A DNA stretch of 64,000 nucleotides from Eunapius fragilis (taxonomy: Eukaryota > Porifera > Demospongiae > Spongillida > Spongillidae), in contig OY811976.1 of the NCBI GenBank assembly GCA_963681505.1, positions 5,198,003 through 5,262,002 of the forward strand, written 5' to 3'. A program made the translations under genes and the position numbers. Shown piece by piece: positions 46,901-60,187 of the stretch. The stretch's first letter is position 1; each line of letters opens with the position of its first letter. The notes below the pieces were generated by a model that did not search any database, was not told the origin of the DNA, and worked only from the letters and a program-made list of their open reading frames with translations.

Positions 46901-49188
46901 GCACTAGCCCATCACATCCATACATTCAGTACACGCCACCAGCACTAACCCATCACATCCATACATTCAGTACACACCACCAGTAATAACCCATCACATC
47001 CATACATTCAGTACACACCACCAGCACTAACCCATCACATCCATACATTCAGTACACACCACCAGCACTAGCCCATCACATCCATACATTCAGTACACGC
47101 CACCAGCACTAACCCATCACATCCATACATTCAGTACACACCACCAGCACTAACCCATCACATCCATACATTCAGTACACACCACCAGCACTAACCCATC
47201 ACATCCATACATTCAGTACACACCACCAGCACTAGCCCATCACATCCATACATTCAGTACACACCACCAGCACTAGCCCATCACATCCATACATTCAGTA
47301 CACACCACCAGCACTAGACCATCACATCCATACATTCAGTACACACCACCAGCACTAACCCATCACATCCATACATTCAGTACACGCCACCAGCACTAAC
47401 CCATCACATCCATACATTCAGTACACGCCACCAGCACTAACCCATCACATCCATACATTCAGTACACACCACCAGCACTAACCCATCACATCCATACATT
47501 CAGTACACGCCACCAGCACTAACCCATCACATCCATACATTCAGTACACGCCACCAGCACTAACCCATCACATCCATACATTCAGTACACACCACCAGCA
47601 CTAGCCCATCACATCCATACATTCAGTACACACCACCAGCACTAACCCATCACATCCATACATTCAGTACACACCACCAGCACTAACCCATCACATCCAT
47701 ACATTCAGTACACACCACCAGCACTAGCCCATCACATCCATACATTCAGTACACACCACCAGCACTAGCCCATCACATCCATACATTCAGTACACACCAC
47801 CAGCACTAGCCCATCACATCCATACATTCAGTACACACCACCAGCACTAGCCCATCACATCCATACATTCAGTACACACCACCAGCACTAACCCATCACA
47901 TCCATACATTCAGTACACACCACCAGCACTAGCCCATCACATCCATACATTCAGTACACACCACCAGCACTAACCCATCACATCTATACATTCAGTACAC
48001 GCCACCAGCACTAACCCATCACATCCATACATTCAGTACACGCCACCAGCACTAACCCATCACATCCATACATTCAGTACACGCCACCAGCACTAACCCA
48101 TCACATCCATACATTCAGTACACGCCACCAGCACTAACCCATCACATCCATACATTCAGTACACGCCACCAGCACTAACCCATCACATCCATACATTCAG
48201 TACACACCACCAGCACTAACCCATCACATCCATACATTCAGTACACGCCACCAGCACTAACCCATCACATCCATACATTCAGTACACGCCACCAGCACTA
48301 GCCCATCACATCCATACATTCAGTACACACCACCAGCACTAACCCATCACATCCATACATTCAGTACACGCCACCAGCACTAACCCATCACATCCATACA
48401 TTCAGTACACACCACCAGCACTAACCCATCACATCCATACATTCAGTACACACCACCAGCACTAGCCCATCACATCCATACATTCAGTACACACCACCAG
48501 CACTAGCCCATCACATCCATACATTCAGTACACACCACCAGCACTAGCCCATCACATCCATACATTCAGTACACACCACCAGCACTAACCCATCACATCC
48601 ATACATTCAGTACACACCACCAGCACTAACCCATCACATCCATACATTCAGTACACACCACCAGCACTAGCCTCATCCATCCATACATTCAGTACACACC
48701 ACCAGCACTAGCCCATCACATCCATACATTCAGTACACACCACCAGCACTAGCCCATCACATCCATACATTCAGTACACACCACCAGCACTAGCCCATCA
48801 CATCCATACATTCAGTACACACCACCAGCACTAACCCATCACATCCATACATTCAGTACACACCACCAGCACTAGCCCATCACATCCATACATTCAGTAC
48901 ACACCACCAGCACTAACCCATCACATCCATACATTCAGTACACACCACCAGCACTAACCCATCACATCCATACATTCAGTACACACCACCAGCACTAGCC
49001 CATCACATCCATACATTCAGTACATACCACCAGCACTAGCCCATCACATCCATACATTCAGTACACACCACCAGCACTAACCCATCACATCCATACATTC
49101 AGTACACACCACCAGCACTAACCCATCACATCTATACATTCAGTACACGCCACCAGCACTAACCCATCACATCCATACATTCAGTACA
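43980..49188. repeat. 41-bp satellite array, about 127 units
   Basis: Monomer ACACCACCAGCACTAGCCCA followed by TCACATCCATACATTCAGTAC, period exactly 41. Two positions vary repeatedly: ACACACC versus ACACGCC and CACTAGCCC versus CACTAACCC. The CG form is nearly always followed by the AACCC form, so variants are linked into subtypes. A few units carry AGTAATAACCC or AGTACTAACCC. There is no spacer diversity, so this is not a CRISPR array. The period is not a multiple of three and frames close quickly. Confidence 0.98.
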
Positions 49189-49997
49189 TAATGTACTACA
49201 CATACTGTCAACTCATGAGCAAGTGGCCAATTATTTAGAGGATGTGGGCCACACCTCCTGGAAAAAACCCTTAAAAAGGGACAAACCAAGTTCAAACTGC
49301 TTAAATTGTTCATGAAGTGCAGCAGACTTTCTTGCCACCACATGCTGCCATATCATGATCATATCACTGTTGCACATCAACTTGTTTAAGCCACATTTCT
49401 AGCCACACATTTATGCATCAGACCTTCTGCCCAGTCATAAAGCTGCAGACCCTGTCCACAGATATTACCTCACCTGAGAACATATCCTTATCAATCAACA
49501 TGCTGCCATGTAGTTTACTTATTGATCTACACTGAGCCATGTAGTTCACTTCCTGAGTTCCCATCCATCTATACAACTTAGCTGCATGTAGGCTACACCT
49601 TAATGTTTAGATGGGAGTATTTTTACTGGATCAAATTTGACCAATAGATTTTTAGCACAATTAACACACATACACCCTGTCATTTATATGATGAAATTGG
49701 ACCAATAGAATTATAGCAGTCTACATACGTGTTAAGGCTTTGCAAGGTATAAGGTCGTGCGGGTGAGGACACATCATCATACATTCTACTAATTCTTATA
49801 ATTATAATTATTACCGACAAGTTAGTGCATGATGGCCCAAGCTTAAAGGATCTAGGGACAGAGTAAGACAACGAGGGCATTTCTCCCCACTGAATAGGTC
49901 AATCCCAAGCCACCATTTTATTGCTCTTCGGAACTCTGAGATTCTAATTATTATAATTATGAATTATTGCATACATTTGATTATTGACTAAGATGGG

Positions 49998-50297
49998 CGA
50001 AAAAAAACTTATGAAACAAGTAAATAAAAACATTCTCTAACGAGAGAGTTGTTGGTATATAGCATTGACCAATGGTGGTGTAAAAAGCACGGAAACAAGA
50101 GTGACAGAAATTTTAATTGAAATAGGCCTATATTTAGCACACTCACAATATAACAGCGCATGCCTGAGTAATGGGCTAAATATAGGCCTATTTCAATTTT
50201 CCAGTAAAATTTCTGTCACCCTTGTTTCTGTGCTTTTTACACCACCATTGGTCAATCCTATATACCCACAACTCTCTCGTTAGAGAATGTTTTTATA
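49998..50297. mobile_element. Palindromic MITE, second copy
   Basis: Counterpart of 797-1102, inherited with the duplication. Its right end (TTTTTATACAAGTAAATAAA) overlaps the left end of the large element at 50296. Confidence 0.8.
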
Positions 50298-50589
50298 CAA
50301 GTAAATAAAAACATTCTCTAACGAGAAAGTTGGTGGGCATATAGGATTGACAATGTTGGTGTAAAAAGCACGGAAACAAGTGTGACAGAAATGTTACTGG
50401 AAAATTGAAATAGGCCTATATTTAGCCCATTTTCTCAGGCGTGCGCTGCCTAAATGTGACTGGGCTAAATATAGGCCTATTGGGCTATTGCATTATTTAA
50501 TCGTACACCCCCACAGAAGACAAGAATTAGTGTCCTGGGGGGCATGTCCAATGTTTGTCCAGGGGGGCTTGTGCCTCTCAATTTGTGTC

Positions 50590-52760
50590 CTGGGGTGAGC
50601 GTCCGGGGTACTGTAGAGGAACAGGTATGTGTCCTGGGGGGAGCGACGTTAGACGTCCGGGGTACTGTAGGGGAACAGGTGTGTGTCCTGGGGGTCCTGG
50701 AGGGAGCGACGTGAGCCGTCCGAGGTACTGTAGGGGTACAAGTGTGTGTCCTGGGGGGAGCGATGTGAGCCGTCCATAGGGGAACAGGTGTGTGTCCTGG
50801 GGGGAGTGACGTGAGCCATCCGGGGTACTGTAGGGGAACAGGTTTGTGTCCTGGGGGGAGTGACGTGAGCCGTCCGGGGTACTGTAGGGGAACAGGTGTG
50901 TGTCCTGGGGGGAGTGACGTGAGCCATCCGGGGTACTGTAGGGGAACAGGTTTGTGTCCTGGGGGGAGTGACGTGAGCCGTCCAGGGTACTGTAGGGGTA
51001 CAGGTGTTAGTCCTGGGGGGAGCGACGTGAGCCGTCCGGGGTACTGTAGGGGAACAGGTTTGTGTCCTGGGGGGAGTGACGTGAGCCGTCCAGGGTACTG
51101 TAGGGGAACAGGTGTGTGTCCTGGGGGGAGCGACGTGAGCCATCCGGGGTACTGTAGGGGAACAGGTTTGTGTCCTGGGGGGAGTGACGTGAGCCGTCCA
51201 GGGTACTGTAGGGGTACAGGTGTTAGTCCTGGGGGGAGCGACGTGAGCCGTCCGGGGTACTGTAGGGGAACAGGTTTGTGTCCTGGGGGGAGTGACGTGA
51301 GCCGTCCGGGGTACTGTAGGGGTACAGGTGTTAGTCCTGGGGGGAGCGACGTGAGCCGTCCGGGGTACTGTAGGGGAACAGGTTTGTGTCCTGGGGGGAG
51401 TGACGTGAGCCGTCCAGGGTACTGTAGGGGAACAGGTGTGTGTCCTGGGGGGAGCGACGTGAGCCGTCCGGGGTACTTTAGGGGTGTGTGTCCTGGGGGG
51501 AGAGACGTGAGCCATCCGGGGTACTGTAGAGGAACAGGTGTGTGTCCTGGGACGTGAGCCATCCGGGGTACTGTAGGGGAACAGGTGTGTGTCCTTTAAG
51601 GAGAGACGTGAGCCGTCCGGGGTACTGTAGGGGAACAGGTGTGTGTCCTGGGGGGAGCGACATGAGCCATCCGGGGTACTGTAGGGGAACAGGTTTGTGT
51701 CCTGGGGGGAGTGACGTGAGCCGTCCGGGGTACTGTAGGGGTACAGGTGTTAGTCCTGGGGGGAGTGATGTGAGCCGTCTGGGGTACTGTAGGGGAACAG
51801 GTGTGTGTCCTGGGGGGAGAGACGTGAGTCGTCCGGGGTACTGTAGAGGAACAGGTGTGTGTCCTGGGGGGAGAGACGTGAGCCATTCGGGGTACTGTAG
51901 AGGAACAGGTGTGTGTCCTGGGACGTGAGCCGTCCGGGGTACTGTAGGGGAACAGGTGTGTGTCCTTTAAGGAGAGACGTGAGCCGTCCGGGGTACTGTA
52001 GGGGAACAGGTGTGTGTCCTGGGGGGAGCGACGTGAGCCATCCGGGGTACTGTAGGGGTACAGGTGTTAGTCAGGGGGGGAGTGATGTGAGCCGTCTGGG
52101 GTACTGTAGGGGAACAGGTGTGTGTCCTGGGGGGAGAGACATGAGTCGTCCGGGGTACTGTAGAGGAACAGGTGTGTGTCCTGGGACGTGAGCCGTCCGG
52201 GGTACTGTAGAGGAACAGGTGTGTGTCCTTTTAGGAGAGACGTGAGCCGTCCGGGGTACTGTAGGGGTACAGGTGTGTGTCCTGTGGGGAGCGATGTGAG
52301 CTCTCCAGGGTACTGTAGGGGAACAGGTGTGTATCCTGGGGGGAGCGACGTGAACCGTCCGGGGTACTGTAGGGGAACAGGTGTGTGTCCTGGGACATGA
52401 GCAGTGGGGGGTACTGTAGGGGAACAGGTGTGTGTCCTGGGGGGAGCAACATGAGCTGTCCAGGGTATTGTAGGGTAACAGGTATGTGTCTTTTAAGGAG
52501 AGACGTGAGCCGTCCGGGGTACTGTATACATGTAGGTACAGGTGTGTGTCCTGGGGGGAGCAACATGAGCCGTCCGGGGTACTGTAGGGAAACAGGTGTG
52601 TGTCCTAGGGGGAGAGACGTGAGCTATACTGGGTACTGTAGGGTAACACGTTTTTGTCCTGGAGGGAGAGATGTGAGCAGTCCAGGTACTGTAGGGGAAT
52701 AGGTTTTGTCCTGGGGTGGGAGACGTGAGCCGTCCGGGGTACTGTATGGGAATAGGTATG
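50590..52760. repeat. 54-bp minisatellite
   Basis: About 40 units of GGGGTACTGTAGGGGAACAG, GTGTGTGTCCTGGGGGGAGC and GACGTGAGCCGTCC. Sub-types (GGTTTGTG, GGTGTTAG, CTTTAAGGAGAG) alternate in patterns, suggesting higher-order units. The period of 18 codons leaves long frames on both strands, which are by-products. Confidence 0.97.
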
Positions 52761-52769
52761 TTTCCCACG

Positions 52770-55038
52770 TCGTGTGTAAGTACTCAAAGGGATAGGAATT
52801 ATCTTCAGGGTGAAGTGATAGTTCAACTCCATCTGAGCAAAGAGTAGCTGCATGCTGAAAAGACACCAATCTCTGTGTGGTGCTGGCCTTGTATGTACAA
52901 GCCATCAATCAATAACATGTTATTATAACAAGACTTGCTTAATAAACACAGGCATGATGGGTTTTTTGTCACAGCCAGCTACAAATAAATAAAAATTGCA
53001 GAATTTATATGCAAAATAAATACTGTCCTCAGTGCAGAACCTTATTCAAATGCACACAACAATTTGGAAGGAATATGAATAATAATAATATGACCAAACT
53101 GTCTTGTCCAGCTGAATCTCCAGCTAGCCTGTTCCAATGCTTTTTACTTGACATTGCTTCGTCTGTGTTGTACCTTTCCCTATAATAATTGATGATAATA
53201 AATTAGGACTATTTTAATGAGTACAAGGGAATATATTATTTAAACACAAAGGCAATGCACACACCCTAACTAGCAGTTAAACTTTAAGAAGGGATCCACC
53301 TGGAAAGGATTGGCCCTCACCAAATGCAAGGTTGAGCCTATGCAGCTCAAACAGCATCACTGAGTTTGTTTTAACCTATATTATGGCAATATGTTTGGAG
53401 GGAGATTGGGATAGACTGGTGATCACATGTTGATCCTGCCAATGTCTATGAACAGATGGAGATCATCTTTGCCCAGGGCACCATTGGCCATTGGAACAAA
53501 CTAATTGGACAGCACACATCTCCTTCCCTTCAGCTACGCTCTTCCCTTCTCCCATGGGCATTTATACTCTTTCTTGTTGGCAGTGTAATACTTACTGAAT
53601 GCGCATGCTTGGTTGGCAGCAGCATATGTATTATTAAATAACACACAATAGCAAAACATGACACCCAAGGACGCCACTACAAATGATCCGGCAGCTGATG
53701 GAAGTTACAGTTCTGATTGTCCAGCTATCCTGAACTTCTGGGGTGCACCATGTGCTTCAGCACTTAAAAGGATGCATTAGCTCCTGGGGATTGCGTTCTC
53801 AATAATTCCATTAATGCAGCCAGACTGTCTATGTTAATATTCAATTACTACAGGCAGTGCCTACTATGTGTTAGTGTATAATGGTGTCACCAGCACATAT
53901 AAAAACAAATCAAAATGGTAGACGACTGAAAATTTCTTGGATTGCTGTCCCATTTGGTACATATCAAAATCCTCATTTACCTTGCCAAAGCTAAAATACT
54001 GGACCATACACAAGCAGCCTCTATGCTTGCAATATGCCATGAAACACAACATAAGAGTTGGTGCACCACACCCCCTATTAAATGGTTTAGGTAGGACCAA
54101 GGCGCTAAGGATTTAGGGTTTGCCTGGTCCCAACATTAATGGATGCCCAATCTTAGTGCAATTGATCTGCTGGTTACTAGTCTCTACTTTGATTCCATCT
54201 CTTGCTTCACTACCATTTTGATAGGCCAGCTTTGGGTGGGCATCTTCTGGCCACACAAAAAATCCCCTTTAAAATATTGGGCAGATCTAATTTTGATACC
54301 AAGCTTAGTATAACTTTCTAAGGCCTGGAACACACTAGGTGATATCACTGGCAACTAGTCAGCAGGAAAAGTTGCCAGCAATATAACCTAATATGTGTGT
54401 GTGTGTAGGTCGCTGGCAACATGTCGTCCAAAGTCAAACACTGCTCTAACTACTTCCAAGTGACTACTTCAAACAAACCATAACCACCACCAAATAAATG
54501 GTTAATAAAAGTGTCTAAAATGGCATCTAGAACTAAACTACCCAAGAACTGCAACACTGATGCCAACCATTTCAATCTTTTCCGCCATCTTTTGCTTAAT
54601 TCTCATCAAAATAGCTACCACAACAGCACAAGCTCTAACAATTTCAGCCATTTTATTAGGCTTATCTGATCATAACCAGTTAATGTTGCTGGTGACTATC
54701 CTAATTGTGCTGGTGACTGTACCCCTCCCTCCAAAAAACTACAGCTATATATTGCTGGCACCTTGTGTGCTGAAATAAAGAAGCCATGGTGTAGTTGAAC
54801 ATGGTGTTAGCATTCAGCTGGCTGTCTATATAAACTTCCCAGCCACAATCTATAGTGATAGGGTAGCAGCAACATTCACTTCACTGCAAGTATCCATAAC
54901 AGCAGAAGTTTTCAAAATGTAAGACCACTGTTGCTCTTACATATCAACAAAGCACTGCCTTCTAAATGAAAAGGGGGGGCCACATATTAAGGTAATATTA
55001 GAGGGTGATTCAGAGGTGGAAAGCCCATGTTCGCACGC

Positions 55039-55103
<65 letters not shown>

Positions 55104-55390
55104 AAAAGCCATCCAAAAATATCAGATTAGTAATCCTGGTAAGGACAGCTGTTGAGTTTGCCAGGACCATATGCAAATCTCCCATTAAAGTCATGGAGTA
55201 TGTATTCAATAAAAGCAGAGAGCCAGCTGTTACTCAGGTCTAGAACATTCAGCCTTCCCATTACCAGCTTATATTGTTTAAAGATATTTAATGGCAAATG
55301 GTTTTTTTTTTTTCAATTGCAGAACATCTGTAATTGACTGAACTGTATTGCAATGAAGCAAGATGAACCATTTTGAACTCCGAGGCAACG
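52770..55390. other. Unique spacer inside the large TIR element
   Basis: AT-rich sequence with no recognised gene. Frames at 53456-53641 and 54560-54778 have no known motif. A (CA)n tract lies at 55041-55102. Confidence 0.5.
55041..55102. repeat. (CA)n microsatellite
   Basis: About 31 CA dinucleotides. It generates short antisense frames of alternating Cys-Val. Confidence 0.95.
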
Positions 55391-55419
55391 AAATGTGGAG
55401 GTCATGGGACATGAGATTG

Positions 55420-57215
55420 TACTGGAGGTGGTCATGTACTAGAGGTGGTGGTCATGTACTGGAGGTGGTCATGAGCATGTACTGGAGTTGGTCATGAACC
55501 TCACAAGATTCTATATCTATACATCTCAATCCCCAGAGATTTCATACATAGGGCTTCTAGTGTGGTTTTACTTAATTAAACACCTCCAGATCAGATTAAA
55601 GGTTGAATGTGTCTGTTGATGCTATCAGCTAAGGTCTCCTCTGGCTTATCAACACCTGGGCTGTGTACACAACCACATACAACATGTATGTGCTGCATTC
55701 CATTTCACTGGCCTCTCCTACATGCTCTCATGTCTCCACCAGGACATGCTCATGACCACCTCCAGTACATGCTCATGGCCACCTCCAGTAGATGACCATG
55801 ACCACCTCCAGTACATGCCCATGACCACCGCCAGTACATGACCATAACCACCTCCAGTACATGACCATGACCACCTCCAGTACATGACCACCTCCAGTAC
55901 ATGACCATGACCACCTCCAGTACATGACCATGACCACCTCCAGTACATGACCATGACCACCTCCAGTACATGCTCATGGCCACCTCCAGTAGATGACCAT
56001 GACCACCTCCAGTACATGCCCATGACCACCTCCAGTACATGCCCATGACCACCGCCAGTACATGACCATAACCACCTCCAGTACATGACCATGACCACCT
56101 CCAGTACATGACCATGACCACCTCCAGTACATGACCACCTCCAGTACATGACCATGACCACCTCCAGTACATGACCATGACCACCTCCAGTACATGACCA
56201 TGACCACCTCCAGTACATGCTCATGGCCACCTCCAGTAGATGACCATGACCACCTCCAGTACATGCCCATGACCACCTCCAGTACATGCCCATGACCACC
56301 GCCAGTACATGACCATGACCACCTCCAGTACATGACCATGACCACCTCCAGTAAATGCCCATGACCACCTCCAGTACATGACCATGACCACCTCCAGTAC
56401 ATGACCACCTCTAGTACATGACCACCTCCAGTACATGACCACCTCCAGTACATGCTCATGACCACCTCCAGTACATGACCATGACCACCTCCAGTACATG
56501 ACCATCTTCAGTTCATGCTCATGACCACCTCCAGTACATGCTCATGACCACCTCCAGTACATGACCATGACCACCTCCAGTACATGACCATGACCACCGC
56601 CAGTACATGACCATCTTCAGTTCATGCTCATGACCACCTCCAGTACATGCCCATGACCACCTCCAGTACATGACCATGACCACCTCCAGTGCATGACCAT
56701 AACCACCTCCAGTACATGCTCATGGCCACCTCCAGGACATGACCACCTCCAGTACATACTCATGACCACCTCCAGTACATGCCCATGACCACCTCCAGTA
56801 CACGCCCATGACCACCTCCAGTACATGACCATGACCACCTCCAGTACATGACCATGACCACCTCCAGTAAATGCCCATGACCACCTCCAGTACATGACCA
56901 CCTCCAGTACATGACCACATGACCACCTCCAGTACATGCCCATGACCACCTCCAGTACATGCTCATGACCACCTCCAGTAGATGACCACCTCCAGTACAT
57001 GACCACCTCCAGTACATACTCATGACCACCTCCAGTGCATGACCATGACCACCTCCAGTACATGACCATGACCACCTCCAGTACATGACCATGACCACCT
57101 CCAGTAAATGCCCATGACCACCTCCAGTACATGACCACCTCCAGTACATGACCACCTCCAGTACATGATCACCTCCAGTACATGCTCATGACCACCTCCA
57201 GTAAATGCCCATGAC
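55420..57215. repeat. 17/23-bp minisatellite
   Basis: Units CCACCTCCAGTACATGA (17 bp) and the same with CCATGA added (23 bp), inverted at 55420-55490 (GTACTGGAGGTGGTCATG) relative to 55740-57215. Blocks of about 190-240 bp recur (for example 55775-55990 and 55995-56235), showing higher-order duplication. The repetitive Trp/Gly/His frames on the minus strand are by-products. Confidence 0.95.
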
Positions 57216-57229
57216 CACCTCATAAAACC

Positions 57230-58520
57230 CACTTATTTCTAAATTTTATTTACTGAGTTCATCGTCAAAACACACTAGTACGAGGCGAAGACACACACAA
57301 AAAATCACTTTTTGCAGCAACAATTTTAGAAAACCAAGCACTCTTTAAAGTCCCTCACTGCTCACTCAGGATTTGAAAATAACATCATTAAAAACACTAA
57401 GGATTGCACCCAAGACAGGTACATGCATGAAGTACATCTCGTTTTGCTCTTCCTTACATATGAGTGTAACTCAGAATCCGATGCCAATAAAACAAACCTT
57501 CCTTGCAAAATGGTCTCTTTATACAGAGAACACTTAATGTACGTTTGGAGAATCACCCACTTTTCAAAACAGGTACACAAGCACATGCAAGCTCAGAAAA
57601 CGATGAAACTAAAATTCCTACACGTCTAGTGCAAAACAAGTCCATTTTTTTAGAACCAACACACTATACCTTCCAAAATGAGGATGAGAAATGCCTAACA
57701 TAGTTAGTGTGACCACGTTCTGAGCGGTACGTGTGCATAACCTACCTCACACTAACAAATCCTGAAAAACGGATGAACTCTTGACAAAGGCTTGTGCCGG
57801 TGCACGTCCATCTTCTAAGATACGCAGCTAGGCCACCATGTTTCTAGTATAGGAGAAGTAACTGAACCTGTTATGTCTGAAGGCAAAGACACAGAAGAAA
57901 TTATACAACAAAAAGATCGCGTGTTTTCATGTATCTTTATTTAACGCCCTTCGCCGCGTCTAAATTTATGCTTTGATTTGCACGTGATTACTAATCTGAA
58001 GCATTTAATACCTGTAATTAGTCGTAAAATTCCTCTGGCACGACATTTGACGTCACAGTCGCCATCTTGACAGAGCGTGCAAATTATATAAACGGTTGTA
58101 CGACAATCAGGGCCGTACCCAGAGGGGGTTCGTAACCAGGGAAACCCGTAAAATTTGTAGTAAAATCAGATTTTACTTTTTACTAGCAATTTTACGGGTT
58201 TCCCAGGTTACGAACCCCCTCTGGGTATGGCCGTGCAAAAAACACAAAGGTCATTAATTATCCACTACGCATGATTTTATTTTATAGAGATACATTGGGG
58301 AGGCATCCAAGGGCCTCTTTATTTAATAGGAGTGTCCCTGGGGAAGGGAGGGAGGGAAGGAAAGGTTATAAGTAATTGTCCAGGAAAACACAAAGGTGTA
58401 AAACGTGGTTGACAGTAAGTCCAAGGAGAACCAGTGTTTAAGCAATCGTGTCCTATGGTGTGGGGAGAAGTATTGATTAGTCAAAGAACTATAATGAATT
58501 AATTAGTTGAAATAATAATA
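57230..58520. other. Unique spacer with one MITE
   Basis: No recognised gene. Overlapping frames at 57362-57703 show no motif. It contains the MITE at 58108-58235. Confidence 0.5.
58108..58235. mobile_element. 128-bp MITE, near-perfect hairpin
   Basis: GGCCGTACCCAGAGGGGGTT, CGTAACC and AAACCCGTAAAATT on the left mirror AATTTTACGGGTTT and GGTTACGAACCCCCTCTGGG plus TATGGCC on the right, with a loop of about 30 bp. The CAGGG start is hAT-like, but I found no 8-bp duplication. Confidence 0.75.
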
Positions 58521-58850
58521 ATGTTTGTGTCCTGGGAGGGGGATGGTACAATAGGTGATCACTATGCTTGTGGGGGGAGGGGGATGGTACAATAGGTGAT
58601 CACTATGCTTGTGGGGGGAGGGGGTACAGTAGGTGATCACTATGCTTGTGGGGGGAGGGGGTACAGTAGGTGATCACTATGCTTGTGGGGGGAGGGGGTA
58701 CAGTAGGTGATCACTATGCTTGTGGGGGGAGGGGGTACAGTAGGTGATCACTATGCTTGTGGGGGGAGGGGGTACAGTAGGTGATCACTATGCTTGTGGG
58801 GGAGGGGGTACAGTAGGTGATTACTATGCTTTTGTCCTGGGGGGATTCAC
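58520..58850. repeat. 37-bp minisatellite
   Basis: About eight units of GTGATCACTATGCTTGTGGG followed by GGGAGGGGGTACAGTAG. Confidence 0.95.
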
Positions 58851-58989
58851 GACCATGGAGTTTTCCAAAGGGTGAGCAGTGTCTACTACGTCTGTGTCCT
58901 GAGGGGGGGGGGGGGGGGGGGGGGGGATGTTTCAAAACAATTGTCCAGGAGGTCTCCATATAAAGCTATTAAACAAGTGTCCTGGGGGG

Positions 58990-59860
58990 GGGGGGGGGGG
59001 GGGGGGGTGTTAATTTGTCCAGGGACAAATTGTTAAAGATACTGTATGTCCAGTGGGGGTAATGGTAAGTTGTCCAAGGGGTGACCAGTGTCTACTATGT
59101 CTGTGTCCTGGGGGGGTTCAAGACAATTGTCCAGAGGGCCTCCATAATAAGTAGTAAAACATGTGTCCAGAGGGAGTAGTGTTAATTTGTCCAGGGACAA
59201 AGATATGTCCAGTGGGGGCAATGATAAGTTGTCCAAGGGTGACCAGTGTCCACGACGTCTGTGTCCTGGGAGGGGTTCAATACAAATGTCCAGGGGGCCT
59301 CCATAAAAAGTAGTAAAACATGTGTCCAGGGGGGAGTAGTGTTAATTTGTCCAGGGACAAATATATGTCCAGTGGGGGCAATGATAAGTTGTCCAAGGGG
59401 TGACCAGTGTCCACTACATCTGTGTCCTGGGGGGGTTCAATACAAATGTCCAGGGGGCCTCCATAATAAGTAGTAAAACATGTGTCCAGGGGGGAGTAGT
59501 GTTAATTTGTCCAGGGACAAAGATATGTCCAGTGGGGGCAATGATAAGTTGTCCAAGGGGTGACCAGTGTCCACTACGTCTGTGTCCTGGGGGGGTTCAA
59601 TACAAATGTCCAGGGGGCCTCCATAATAAGTAGTAAAACATGTGTCCAGGGGGGAGTAGTGTTAATTTGTCCAGGGACAAATATATGTCCAGTGGGGGCA
59701 ATGATAAGTTGTCCAAGGGGTGACCAGTGTCCACTACGTCTATGTCCTGAGGGGGTTCAAGACAATTGTCCAGGGGGCATCCATATGAAGGTGTTAAACA
59801 TGTGTCCAGGGGGAGTAGTGTGAATTTGTCCAGGGGACAAATTTTTAATCAAAGCTGTCC
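58990..59860. repeat. 154-160-bp tandem repeat
   Basis: About five units, each containing GTCCAGGGGGCCTCCATA, AGTAGTAAAACATGTGTCCA, TTAATTTGTCCAGGGACAA and GACCAGTGTCCACTACGTCT. The last three units are almost identical (starts near 59246, 59400, 59560). The CTGTGTCCTGGGGGG phrase is shared with the 54-bp and 37-bp arrays, so the arrays may share an ancestor. Confidence 0.95.
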
Positions 59861-60159
59861 TAGGGGGGGTACAACGTACTGTCCAGGGGGTTGTGTGCTC
59901 ACATGAGCTGTCCAGGGTAGATGTATTTTTAAACTTGTCTTCCGTGGGGGTGTACGATTATAAAATGGAATAGCCCATTTCAATTTTCCAGTAACATTTC
60001 TGTCACACTTGTTTCCGTGTTTTTTACACCAACATTGTCAATCCTATATGCCCACCAACTTTCTCGTTAGAGAATGTTTTTATTTACTTGTTTCATAAGT
60101 TTTTTTTTCTTTTTTTTTTTATTAAGATCTTGCTAGAACTTGCTAGATGGCCATAGAAC

Positions 60160-60187
60160 TTGAAGACGACGACGACGACGACGACGA
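60160..60187. repeat. (GAC)n microsatellite
   Basis: About eight GAC units, in the ~310-bp segment that only copy 2 of the duplication has. That segment also has a small hairpin, GAACCTGCTGACGCAGGTTC, at 60397-60416. Confidence 0.85.

Larger units (their letters stand above)
50296..60100. mobile_element. 9.8-kb TIR element filled with minisatellites
   Basis: Left TIR (about 50296-50524) and right TIR (about 59933-60100) are inverted copies: AAACATTCTCTAACGAGAAA, TTGGTGGGCATATAGGATTG and, at the inner edge, TCGTACACCCCCACAGAAGA versus its complement. The paralogous site at about 1085 lacks the insertion, showing mobility after duplication or loss in copy 1. The interior holds five tandem arrays and spacers but no transposase. 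Ends belong to the same family as the palindromic MITEs. Confidence 0.8.

Noticed and set aside
43980..49188. CRISPR-like regular repeat
   Set aside because: Units are contiguous with no unique spacers, and the genome is eukaryotic.
50477..52768. Long open frames (up to 361 codons) of Pro/Thr/Gly repeats on both strands
   Set aside because: They come from a 54-bp tandem repeat whose period is a multiple of three; frames are open on both strands and unit variants do not favour any coding frame.
55718..57232. Repetitive Trp-Arg-Trp-Ser frames of up to 216 codons
   Set aside because: By-products of the 17/23-bp repeat; no start context, splice sites or codon bias.
58897..59007. Very long G-runs (also C-runs at 1325, 2573, 42840, 43725, 60627, 63310)
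   Set aside because: Homopolymers of this kind are error-prone in assemblies; their exact lengths carry no reliable signal, though they may be real low-complexity DNA.
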